NCBI GenBank assembly: GCA_964366725.1
Contig: CAYIUL010000001.1
Location: forward strand, 1-51,984
Reading direction: 5' to 3'
DNA: 51,984 nt
Origin: JACPAB01 sp964366725
Lineage (GTDB): Bacteria; Patescibacteriota; Minisyncoccia; 2-02-FULL-40-12; GWA2-44-9
Position 1 is the first letter of the stretch, and every line of letters begins with the position of its first letter. The notes under the pieces were generated by a model. The model was not told the DNA's origin. It saw only the letters and a list, made by a program, of their open reading frames with translations, and did not search any database. Below, one piece after another: positions 7,013 to 13,603 of the stretch. A program made the translations under genes and the position numbers.

Positions 7013-7351
7013 ATGAGCAGGTATATTTTGAAATTCAGGGCAGTAAATAAGGATATTTTTCTTGACATAAAGTCCGGGAGGAAAACAGTTGAAACAAGGG
7101 CGGCATCAGAAAGATACAATGATATAAAAGCGGGGGACACGGTTGTTTTAGTTTGCGGAAAAGAGAGATTCGGGAAGAAAGTTAAAAAAGCCAGGATTTT
7201 TAAAACCATCGGAGCTTTGCTCAAAGCATATCCCCTAAAGAAAATAATGCCGGAGTTAAGCTCGGAAAAAGAGTGGCGGCAAGAATTATACAGTTATCCC
7301 GACTACAAGAATAAAATCAAGAAATACGGTATTATTGCTTTAGAGTTATGA
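7013..7351 (+). CDS. ASCH-domain protein
   Basis: 112 residues starting at MSRYILKF; a longer frame upstream runs through the preceding terminator and was not used. The body matches the ASCH/PUA-like fold: FLDIKSGRKTVETRAASERYNDIKAGDTVVLVCG, with the family GxKTxExR signature. ASCH proteins bind RNA or modified nucleotides and some are nucleases or amidohydrolases; a precise role cannot be assigned. Its TGA overlaps the ATG of a 23-codon frame (ATGA), which leads to the phosphatase-like gene, so the three are probably co-transcribed. Confidence 0.75.
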   Translation: MSRYILKFRAVNKDIFLDIKSGRKTVETRAASERYNDIKAGDTVVLVCGKERFGKKVKKARIFKTIGALLKAYPLKKIMPELSSEKEWRQELYSYPDYKNKIKKYGIIALEL

Positions 7352-7419
7352 AGACATACACAATGAGAATCATTGAAGGAGCCCTGACTGACGAACAAAT
7401 TAATTTCTTAGATAACTAA
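7348..7419 (+). CDS. Possible 23-residue peptide coupled to the ASCH gene
   Basis: ATG overlaps the ASCH stop (ATGA) and the frame ends 2 bp before the start of the next gene. It contains MRIIEGALTDEQINFLDN, a small helical peptide. The tight spacing on both sides is the only evidence; it could also be a chance frame. Confidence 0.35.
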   Translation: MKTYTMRIIEGALTDEQINFLDN

Positions 7420-7421
7420 TT

Positions 7422-7967
7422 ATGGCGGTAAAAATTACATACTTTGTTCATGGAACAACTACAGATAACGAGAGGAATATATCCTCCGGATGGTCTGATG
7501 CGGGGTTATCAGAACCGGGCAGAAAACAATCTTTAGAGTTAAAAGAGCAAACCAAGAATAAGAGCTTTGACGTAGTATTCTGTTCCGACTTAAAAAGGGC
7601 GCTTGAATCCGCAAAACTGACTTGGGAGGGGATTGTGCCGATCATTACGGACCAAAGATTGCGCGAGTGTAATTACGGTAATTATAACGGTAAGCCGTCA
7701 TCGGTAGTTGAGCCGATGCAGGAGAATATGGTCTGGGATAAATTTCCCAACGGTGAAAGCTACGAAGATGTTAAAGCCCGAATCGCGGATTTCTTGGAAT
7801 TCCTTAAGCAAAATCATGATGGCAAATCGGTTGCTATCGTGGCCCACAAAGCTCCCCAGCTTGCGTTAGAAATTTTGTTAAAAGGGAAAACCTGGGAACA
7901 AGCGTTTGCCGAGGACTGGCGAAAAACCCACGCCTGGAAACCCGGCTGGGAGTATATATTAGAATAA
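7422..7967 (+). CDS. Histidine phosphatase superfamily protein with altered RHG motif
   Basis: 181 residues with the phosphoglycerate-mutase-like layout: YFVHGTTTDNERN at the N-terminus, LSEPGRKQSLEL, VFCSDLKRALESA, LRECNYGNYNGKP, FPNGESYEDVKAR and VAIVAHKAPQ (second catalytic His). The canonical RHG(E/Q)T has Val in place of Arg (VHGTT), so a phosphate-binding arginine is missing while both catalytic histidines remain. It may be a weak or specialised phosphatase. It follows the ASCH gene and the 23-codon frame with 2 bp spacing. Confidence 0.8.
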   Translation: MAVKITYFVHGTTTDNERNISSGWSDAGLSEPGRKQSLELKEQTKNKSFDVVFCSDLKRALESAKLTWEGIVPIITDQRLRECNYGNYNGKPSSVVEPMQENMVWDKFPNGESYEDVKARIADFLEFLKQNHDGKSVAIVAHKAPQLALEILLKGKTWEQAFAEDWRKTHAWKPGWEYILE

Positions 7968-8071
7968 TGTCATACTATAACCAGCTGTTTTATACATCAA
8001 GTTTATCTGAACATTTCGTGGTATGATCTTCGGATGGAAGAGTAATGCCGCATTGTTAATTTAGGGCGTGG

Positions 8072-8077
8072 TATAAT
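8072..8077 (+). promoter_or_regulatory. Extended -10 box, probable leaderless start
   Basis: TATAAT with upstream TGG (TGGTATAAT), 7 nt before ATG 8085. No Shine-Dalgarno. Predicted transcript start at or next to the A of the start codon. Confidence 0.6.
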
Positions 8078-8084
8078 TTTTATT

Positions 8085-8516
8085 ATGGAAAAAATACCAC
8101 CAAAAGTAGAAACACCGTCTTTTGAAAGATTGGAATTGGAACCGGAAGGGATAGGTTCTTTGGAGTTCATGGGCATGAAAGTAAGATATGTGCTTGACGA
8201 CCCCGAAGAACCCAACGGAACGGGACCTTCCAAGCCGGCCTTCTTCATGTTTACCCAAGATTACGGTTACGGAGCAACCACAGAAGATACGCTATCGGTC
8301 TGGATATGGGAAGGCGTACCCAAAAAATTCAAAGAAATACTGCTTTATCATGAACTCATGGAAGGATACTACTCACAATTAGGAGTAGAGCATCCCCGAA
8401 GCCATGAGTTGGCTAAAAAATCCCACCTGGCATACGCTAAACAATTTTTATCTGCCGAAGACCTGAACGAATTTCTGGAATGGCAATCCCAATTGCCCGA
8501 AGGGGGGACATTCTAG
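8085..8516 (+). CDS. Hypothetical protein with HExxE motif
   Basis: 143 residues. The N-terminal half is beta-rich (LEFMGMKVRYVLDDPEEP, FFMFTQDYGYG). The C-terminal half is helical with LLYHELMEGYYSQLGVEHPRSHELAKKSH, an HExxE motif with further His residues that could bind metal, as in small metallopeptidase-like folds. No family is assigned. The gene stands alone between a leaderless promoter and a terminator-like hairpin shared with the opposite-strand gene. Confidence 0.6.
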   Translation: MEKIPPKVETPSFERLELEPEGIGSLEFMGMKVRYVLDDPEEPNGTGPSKPAFFMFTQDYGYGATTEDTLSVWIWEGVPKKFKEILLYHELMEGYYSQLGVEHPRSHELAKKSHLAYAKQFLSAEDLNEFLEWQSQLPEGGTF

Positions 8517-8541
8517 CGCATTTAACGTGGCTTTTTCTTTT

Positions 8542-8568
8542 CATAATAAAACCCCGCTATGGCGGGGT
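8542..8568 (-). terminator. Terminator for the 8572-8937 gene
   Basis: Stem ACCCCGC / GCGGGGT with TATG loop; read on the minus strand it is followed by TTTTATTATG. It may also stop plus-strand transcription from 8085, though no T run follows on that side. Confidence 0.8.
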
Positions 8569-8571
8569 GTG

Positions 8572-8937
8572 TTAGTCAGAATTTTTTGTTGGTGTCCGTT
8601 TTGTCTCGCTAAGCCAGAGCAGGCCCAATATCATGGAGTAAAACCACAGAAAAAAGAGCATGGTTCCGTATTCGGAGTTGATGAATTCCGGAGAATTGGG
8701 TTTGTGGTTGAGCCAACCGTTTATCGCATACACGAATCCGGGGCCGACAACCGCCAGCGAACCATTCATTTTGATAATTCTGGAAATTTTCTGTTCTGCT
8801 ATTGTCGCTTCGTTAAGAATGAACATAAGACCCATCCAAAAGAACACAAACGGGACAGACCCGAACACAACAGAGGCGACAAGAGAGCCGCAAAGGACTG
8901 CCAAAGATGACCATCTTACGATATCCAATTTCGTCAA
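8572..8937 (-). CDS. Small integral membrane protein
   Basis: 121 residues with about three or four membrane segments: VRWSSLAVLCGSLVASVVFG, SVPFVFFWMGLMFIL, SLAVVGPGFVYAINGW and GTMLFFLWFYSMILGLLWL. The polar tail ends KRTPTKNSD. No recognised family. On the minus strand the gene is preceded by AAGGAG close to its ATG and followed by a good terminator, so it is a monocistronic unit. Confidence 0.6.
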   Translation of the reverse strand: MTKLDIVRWSSLAVLCGSLVASVVFGSVPFVFFWMGLMFILNEATIAEQKISRIIKMNGSLAVVGPGFVYAINGWLNHKPNSPEFINSEYGTMLFFLWFYSMILGLLWLSETKRTPTKNSD

Positions 8938-9081
8938 AACAACTCCTTGATGGTTTAAATGAACTTTGAGAATTTAACGCCAAATCAACCCGGAGTCAAT
9001 AGCCGATTAATTTGACACTTCTGTTACATTTAGCGATATTTAGTTTTGTTCCTTTTGAGTTCTCTTTTGCGGAGGGAGGTC

Positions 9082-9210
9082 ATGACCAAGTTGTTGATGA
9101 TGTTCGGATTATTTATTTTTATTATCCTTATCCTCCTGCTGGCGGGTTTTCTGTCTTTGCATAGCGACCCGGAATCTCCCTACGACGAAAAAAATAAAGA
9201 CAAGCGATAA
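9082..9210 (+). CDS. 42-residue single-pass membrane peptide
   Basis: Too short for routine gene calling but well supported: GGAGGGAGG (9071-9079) directly precedes the ATG, the product is MTKLLMMFGLFIFIILILLL then AGFLSLHS and a charged tail ending NKDKR, and a terminator follows 3 bp after the stop. A TTGACA-like box lies near 9013. The peptide is one membrane helix with a short charged end, like small membrane regulators. Function unknown. The rest of 8938-9081 shows only this upstream region. Confidence 0.6.
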   Translation: MTKLLMMFGLFIFIILILLLAGFLSLHSDPESPYDEKNKDKR

Positions 9211-9213
9211 GAG

Positions 9214-9233
9214 CCGGCAAACAGCCGGTTTTT
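9214..9233 (+). terminator. Intrinsic terminator after the 42-residue gene
   Basis: CCGGC / GCCGG stem with AAACA loop and TTTTT. Confidence 0.85.
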
Positions 9234-9313
9234 AAAAACTTTTAAAGAACGGTTGTAGTTTGGGGTAATAAGGAATATATTCGAAACATATTCTTTTACA
9301 AAAGGGGTTGGCT

Positions 9314-10162
9314 ATGAAACTGCGTAAACAGACGCTTATTGCCCTGCCCCTGTTGGCCCTGCTTGGAATTGAGCCAATAGCCGCGCAAAAGGCGGGCCAG
9401 ACCTACAGCGGTCGGGCCGATGACAGTTCCGCTGTCCGCTGGGCAATACCGGAGGATTTTGACGGTTCTCTGGTGTTTTGTCGGGGATACTACCGGCAGA
9501 ATCGCACCGAAGAAGGGAGCTGGGGCTGGTTCGTTGACTACCCCGGAGCTGATTACAATCTTCTTATCCGGATAGGCGAATTGACAAAAACTCGGGTCCG
9601 GCTGAATTCCCAAGGCAAACCTATCCATGTGGTTGTGCATTTGGACAGCCCTCTTGTTTTTAAGTGCCCTATAATTTTTTTATCGGAAGTCGGGACGCTC
9701 AAATTTTCCGATAGCGAGGTCAAAAATCTCCGCAACTATTTTAAAAAGGGCGGATTTCTCTGGGCAGACGATTTTTGGGGTTCGGAGAGCTGGAATCAAT
9801 GGGAACAGCAAATCCGTCGAGTATTGCCGTCAGACACTTACCCGATGATAGACATTCCCGCAACCCACCCCATAAGGAACGAACTTTTCAGCATTAAAGA
9901 CATTCCCCAGGTGCCAAACATACTTTTCTGGTATAGACAATCCGGGCAAACTTCAGAATTTGGAAAGGATAGTCGAGAAGTCCACTTCAGGGGAATACGG
10001 GACCAGACCGGGAAGCTTATAGCCGTAATGACCCACAATACTGATATCGGAGAAACAATGGAAATGGAAGGATCTGATATAAATGGAAAGTTTTTTTATA
10101 AATTTTCCCCGGCGGGATACGGTATCGCGATAAACATTTTCTTATATGCCCTGACGCACTGA
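9314..10162 (+). CDS. Secreted DUF4159-domain protein
   Basis: Start at ATG 9314, 6 bp after AAGGGG. The first 24 residues form a signal peptide (RKQTLIALPLLALLGIEPIAA/QK). The mature part matches DUF4159: DYPGADYNLLIRIGELTKTRV, LSEVGTLKFSDSEVKNLRNYFKKGG, WADDFWG and a C-terminal YKFSPAGYGIAINIFLYALTH. The family is known from larger-genomed bacteria (for example Acidobacteria), usually next to MoxR/BatA genes, with unknown function; no such neighbours are here. It may have been acquired. Confidence 0.75.
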   Translation: MKLRKQTLIALPLLALLGIEPIAAQKAGQTYSGRADDSSAVRWAIPEDFDGSLVFCRGYYRQNRTEEGSWGWFVDYPGADYNLLIRIGELTKTRVRLNSQGKPIHVVVHLDSPLVFKCPIIFLSEVGTLKFSDSEVKNLRNYFKKGGFLWADDFWGSESWNQWEQQIRRVLPSDTYPMIDIPATHPIRNELFSIKDIPQVPNILFWYRQSGQTSEFGKDSREVHFRGIRDQTGKLIAVMTHNTDIGETMEMEGSDINGKFFYKFSPAGYGIAINIFLYALTH

Positions 10163-10181
10163 AAAGTCGGGGCTTTTGATT

Positions 10182-10982
10182 TTAGAACTCCACCGTATTC
10201 ACCCCTCCGCGAGTGTCCGCTTCTATGAGTTTATAATTCCTACCGTCATCAACGACAAGCCAGTCCTCGTCTTTATACCACGTGGCTTTAACTATAGGCC
10301 TCGCTATGCGGATGATGCGTTCTTTTTCTCCCGCTTTCCTTAACGGTTGGTAGTTCGTGTCATTGAACCAGATGACCCAAAGCTCTCTTCCTGACCAGTA
10401 GGCGAGTTTATTATCGTCTTGAGAAAGCGAAAACCCTTTTACGTTTACGGCCAATTGTTCTGGTTTGTTTTCCGGGCCGTTATTTTTGTATAAAATATTA
10501 CTCTTTAAATAATACGGCTCGGGGTTCGGTGTTGCCGAAGGCGAGGGACTGGGAGTTATTTTGGGAGCCGGTTGAGGATAAAGGATCTCTTCCAACTCCG
10601 CTTCAAGCGCCTCTTTTTCCTCTCCCGCGACGGGGAACAGGATTATTTTGGAAAATTCGTTTACCAAACCTTCTTCGATAACGAACCTCTTTTCCCACGA
10701 AGAATACTGGTCGTCCCGCGCGAGACGGACGGAATATTCCCCAGGCAAAAGGCCGTTGATGGTTTTGGAGTTTCCGAGGAAAGAAGTGTTGCCCGCCAGC
10801 TTATCGTCCAAATATACTTTGGCGCCGACATTGGCTTTGACGTGAACTGAACCCGTACGGCTAAACCTCCTCTCGGAGAAGTTATATTTGTATCCCTGCG
10901 CGTAGAGAACTACGACATAGCTTACAAACAAAAAAATGGCTACCGCTGTATAGAATATCGTCCTCTTGGTGCGTTTGGTCAT
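10182..10982 (-). CDS. Membrane-anchored PEGA-domain protein
   Basis: 266 residues: N-terminal membrane anchor IFYTAVAIFLFVSYVVVLYA (about 10-29), a PEGA domain at 45-110 (GSVHVKANVGAKVYLDDKLAGNT...GLLPGEYSVRLARDD), a Pro/Ser linker (PKITPSPSPSATPNPEP) and a C-terminal region with beta-propeller-like strands (LSQDDNKLAYWSGRELWVIWF, WYKDEDWLVVDDG). PEGA domains are surface-associated and common in this bacterial group. The gene runs away from mreB; the two promoters share the intergenic region that holds the structured element at 11055. Confidence 0.75.
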   Translation of the reverse strand: MTKRTKRTIFYTAVAIFLFVSYVVVLYAQGYKYNFSERRFSRTGSVHVKANVGAKVYLDDKLAGNTSFLGNSKTINGLLPGEYSVRLARDDQYSSWEKRFVIEEGLVNEFSKIILFPVAGEEKEALEAELEEILYPQPAPKITPSPSPSATPNPEPYYLKSNILYKNNGPENKPEQLAVNVKGFSLSQDDNKLAYWSGRELWVIWFNDTNYQPLRKAGEKERIIRIARPIVKATWYKDEDWLVVDDGRNYKLIEADTRGGVNTVEF

Positions 10983-11054
10983 AAGTAGATTTACCCTGTT
11001 GATTTTAGCATAAAATAAGATTAGATTAAAGCATCATAAAGCAGGCCGGCAAGT

Positions 11055-11116
11055 TATAACTGGCAACGAGGATGAACAAAAATTTATTTTTGATTCATCC
11101 GAGAGAACCAGTTATA
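11055..11116 (+). promoter_or_regulatory. Structured element R, copy 1 (upstream of mreB)
   Basis: A 62-nt element with three nested helices: TATAACTGG/CCAGTTATA, GGATGAA/TTCATCC and CAAAAAT/ATTTTTG around a TT loop. An internal loop CAACGA opposite GAGAGAA separates the first two. Copy 2 at 37217-37278 keeps the internal-loop bases and helix 2 but changes helix 3 with compensation. It ends 14 bp before the mreB ATG. A weak promoter (TTGATT near 11000, TAGATT near 11023) could place it in the 5' leader of mreB. Confidence 0.6.
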
Positions 11117-11130
11117 TGTAATCATATAAT

Positions 11131-12132
11131 ATGAAAAAGATCGGAATTGATTTAGGCACAACCAACACCGTAGTATTCCTTCCCAAGAAAGGGATTATTC
11201 TCAACGAGCCGTCTGTGGTGGCGATTTCTATTCTCGACAACAAGATACTTTCTGTCGGCAATCTGGCCAAGGAAATGATAGGCCGGACGCCCGACAGCAT
11301 TGTCGTTTCCCGCCCGATGGTGGACGGTGCGATTGCCGACTACCGCGTTACCGGAGCGATGCTTAAGTATTTCATTAAAAAGGCGGGCGGATTTTTGAGT
11401 TTCGTTAAGCCGGAGGTTTTAATATCCGTTCCAGCCGGAGTCACCTCGACAGAAAGAAGAGCCGTGATCGAGGCCGCCCTTAATGCCGGAGCCAAAGCCG
11501 TCTATTTGGTTAAAGAACCGGTTCTTGCCGCAATCGGCGCCAAGATACCCATTAACAGCCCGTCGGGAAACATGATATTGAACATCGGCGGAGGCACAAC
11601 CGAGATAGCCGTCATCTCTCTGGGGGGAATAGTGAGCTGGGAGTCGGTCCGCATCGGAGGCAACAAACTCGATCTGGCCATCGTGGAATACATCAAGAAA
11701 AAACATGGCCTGGCGATAGGTGAAAGGACAGCTGAGTTGATAAAAATATCCATCGGCACGGCCATGAAAGAGGCCAATGAAGAAAAAATAAACATCCGTG
11801 GCCGCGACCTTGCTTCTGGTTTTCCAAAAACCATCGAAGTAACCTCCAACGAAGTGACCGAGGCCATCACCGAACATTTAAGGGAGATCGTTCAGATAAT
11901 TAAGAGCGTCCTTGAAAGGACGCCGCCGGAACTCTGCTCCGATATTATGGATAAAGGAATCCACATCTCCGGCGGAGGGGCCTTGCTCAAAAATATAGAC
12001 AAGCTCATCACCAAGGTCACCGGAGTGCCGGCTCAGATAGCCGACGACCCTCTTTTCTGCGTCGCCCGCGGCACCGGCATAGTTCTTGAGAACCTCGACG
12101 TCTACAAGCGGAATGTGCTGGCCAAAAGATAG
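11131..12132 (+). CDS. mreB: Rod-shape-determining actin homologue MreB
   Basis: 333 residues, typical MreB length. Actin-fold motifs: phosphate 1 GIDLGTTNTVVFLP (4-17), VISVPAGVTSTERRAV, LAAIGAKIPI, phosphate 2 MILNIGGGTTEIAVISLGG (about 147-165) and adenosine motif GIHISGGGALLKNIDKLI. MreB filaments under the membrane direct lateral wall synthesis. No MreC, MreD or RodA follows; instead there is a small coiled-coil gene. TATAAT directly abuts the ATG, too close to serve as its promoter, so the message probably starts upstream of element R. Confidence 0.95.
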   Translation: MKKIGIDLGTTNTVVFLPKKGIILNEPSVVAISILDNKILSVGNLAKEMIGRTPDSIVVSRPMVDGAIADYRVTGAMLKYFIKKAGGFLSFVKPEVLISVPAGVTSTERRAVIEAALNAGAKAVYLVKEPVLAAIGAKIPINSPSGNMILNIGGGTTEIAVISLGGIVSWESVRIGGNKLDLAIVEYIKKKHGLAIGERTAELIKISIGTAMKEANEEKINIRGRDLASGFPKTIEVTSNEVTEAITEHLREIVQIIKSVLERTPPELCSDIMDKGIHISGGGALLKNIDKLITKVTGVPAQIADDPLFCVARGTGIVLENLDVYKRNVLAKR

Positions 12133-12169
12133 TTGACACCGAATAGCAAATTGTTAACCTTAAGAAAAC

Positions 12170-12391
12170 ATGACTTTCAAACCCAAACAACTCGACCCAA
12201 AGTCGGTTAAAGTTTTCAGCGAAACCGAGGTTGGAACTTTGCTTGAAGACATTGACTCAAAGATAGACCTTATACTCGAAGGCCAAAACTTTATACAAAA
12301 TGACATCAAGACCATTAAGAACAGCCATCAGAACCTGAACAGCCGCGTAGACCGGACCGAGATCCGACTGGACGTCATCGAGGCCAAATAA
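12170..12391 (+). CDS. Small coiled-coil protein
   Basis: 73 residues. After a short N-terminal segment, residues 20-73 form one coiled-coil helix (LLEDIDSKIDLILEGQNFIQ ... NLNSRVDRTEIRLDVIEAK) with heptad hydrophobics. No enzyme motif. It follows mreB by 37 bp and is closed by a terminator, so it could be co-expressed with MreB. Similar short coiled-coil hypotheticals are common in this group; function unknown. Confidence 0.6.
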   Translation: MTFKPKQLDPKSVKVFSETEVGTLLEDIDSKIDLILEGQNFIQNDIKTIKNSHQNLNSRVDRTEIRLDVIEAK

Positions 12392-12413
12392 ATTGCTCTG
12401 CTACTCCTCATCC

Positions 12414-12432
12414 AGCCCGAATAGGGCTTTTT
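12414..12432 (+). terminator. Terminator after the coiled-coil gene
   Basis: AGCCC / GGGCT stem with GAATA loop followed by TTTTTG. Confidence 0.85.
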
Positions 12433-12449
12433 GTTTTCTATAAAAATGC

Positions 12450-12455
12450 TATAAG
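12450..12455 (+). promoter_or_regulatory. -10 box, probable leaderless start of the first glycosyltransferase
   Basis: TATAAG ends 6 nt before ATG 12462; no Shine-Dalgarno is present, so the transcript should begin at or near the start codon. Confidence 0.5.
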
Positions 12456-12461
12456 TTCTAT

Positions 12462-13532
12462 ATGCGTATCGCACTCGTTCATGACTGGCTCAACAACCTC
12501 GGCGGGGCCGAGCGTGTGCTCATAGAACTCCATAAGACATTTCCCGACGCGCCAATATATGCCCTTTTTTACAACAAAAAATTCGTCCGCGAACATCTGC
12601 CTAACGCGAACATAATTCCCAGCGGGTTGCAAAAATTCCCGTTCATTACAAAAACATATCCCATTTTACTTCCTCTGATGCCGAGCGTCGTAGAATCATT
12701 CGACATGTCCGACTACGATGTCGTTATCTCCTCTTCGGTCATATTCTCAAAAGGACTGGTATTAAAGCCAAAAACAAAACACATCTGCTATTGCTATAGT
12801 CCGACCAGGTTCCTATGGGACAGGCACACCGAATACGAACACAGTTCATGGCCTGCAAAAATCGCCCAGCACCTCCTGCGCGTCTGGGACCGGCAGGCCT
12901 CCGACAGGGTGGACCAGTTTGTGGCCATATCGGAAAACGTGAAAGACAGGATACAAAAATACTACCGCAGGGATTCCAAAATAATCTACCCTCCGGTATC
13001 TCTAACGACACGGGGTGTCGTTAGCCCCAAAACTGTGGATAAGTCGGGATACTATTTGATAGTGAGCCGCTTATTTCCTTATAAAAATATAGACATCGCG
13101 ATAGAAGCATTCAATAAGCTTGGATACGAGCTGGTGATAGTGGGGGACGGGCCGGATATGGTTCGTTTGAAAAAGATGGCCGGAAAGAATATCAAACTTG
13201 TCGGATATAAGACCGACAAAGAGGTGGCCGAGTATTACAGGAATTGCAAAGCGTTCATAATGCCGCAGGAAGAGGACTTCGGATTGACGCCTTTGGAGGC
13301 GATGAGCTTTGGCAAGCCGGTGCTGGCCTTAAGAAAAGGCGGGGCGTTGGAAACAATAACCGAAGGCCTCCATGGGGAGTTCTTTGACGACCCGATACCG
13401 GAGGCCTTAGCCGACGGCGTCCGCCGATTGAATGAAAATTACCCCTCATACAAGCGAATGGAAATTCTCTATCAGGCCCAAAAATTCTCAAGGGACAGAT
13501 TCAAAAGAGAGATAATGGAGCTATTGGTGTAA
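12462..13532 (+). CDS. GT-B glycosyltransferase (family 4-like)
   Basis: 356 residues. N-terminal Rossmann half: MRIALVHDWLNNLGGAERVLIELH, typical acceptor-side start. C-terminal donor half: YYLIVSRLFPYKNIDIAIEAFNKLGYELVIVGDGPD, KLVGYKTDKEVAEYY, and the E-x7-E donor motif EEDFGLTPLEAMSFGKPVLA (about 269-290). It should move a sugar from a nucleotide donor onto a lipid-linked or surface glycan. An in-frame palindromic element B encodes residues about 181-188 (TTRGVVSP) between the two halves. The gene is the first of the glycan region but is separated from the rest by an opposite-strand ABC exporter. Confidence 0.9.
   Translation: MRIALVHDWLNNLGGAERVLIELHKTFPDAPIYALFYNKKFVREHLPNANIIPSGLQKFPFITKTYPILLPLMPSVVESFDMSDYDVVISSSVIFSKGLVLKPKTKHICYCYSPTRFLWDRHTEYEHSSWPAKIAQHLLRVWDRQASDRVDQFVAISENVKDRIQKYYRRDSKIIYPPVSLTTRGVVSPKTVDKSGYYLIVSRLFPYKNIDIAIEAFNKLGYELVIVGDGPDMVRLKKMAGKNIKLVGYKTDKEVAEYYRNCKAFIMPQEEDFGLTPLEAMSFGKPVLALRKGGALETITEGLHGEFFDDPIPEALADGVRRLNENYPSYKRMEILYQAQKFSRDRFKREIMELLV
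13003..13023. repeat. Palindromic element B, copy 1 (inside a glycosyltransferase)
   Basis: 9-bp arms TAACGACAC and GTGTCGTTA around GGG, in frame, encoding TTRGVVSP with flanks. Copies are at 16000-16020 (identical palindrome) and 37012-37032 (same arms, different centre). A perfect DnaA-box 9-mer in reverse orientation (TGTGGATAA) lies 11 bp downstream. Confidence 0.9.
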
Positions 13533-13537
13533 ATAAA

Positions 13538-13560
13538 AAGAGAGCTGGTCAGGCTCTCTT
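13538..13560 (-). terminator. Bidirectional terminator between glycosyltransferase and ABC exporter
   Basis: Stem AAGAGAGC / GCTCTCTT with TGGTCAG loop; on the minus strand it is followed by TTTTATTT, closing the exporter gene. Immediately adjacent (13560-13577) is a further small GC-rich hairpin, CCGCC/GGCGG around GGCT. Confidence 0.8.
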
Positions 13561-13603
13561 GTCCGCCGGCTGGCGGATATTTAAACTTACGACCGATTTG
13601 AGT

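Noticed and set aside
11125..11130. TATAAT as the mreB promoter
   Set aside because: It touches the ATG, so transcription would start inside the gene; a start upstream is more likely.
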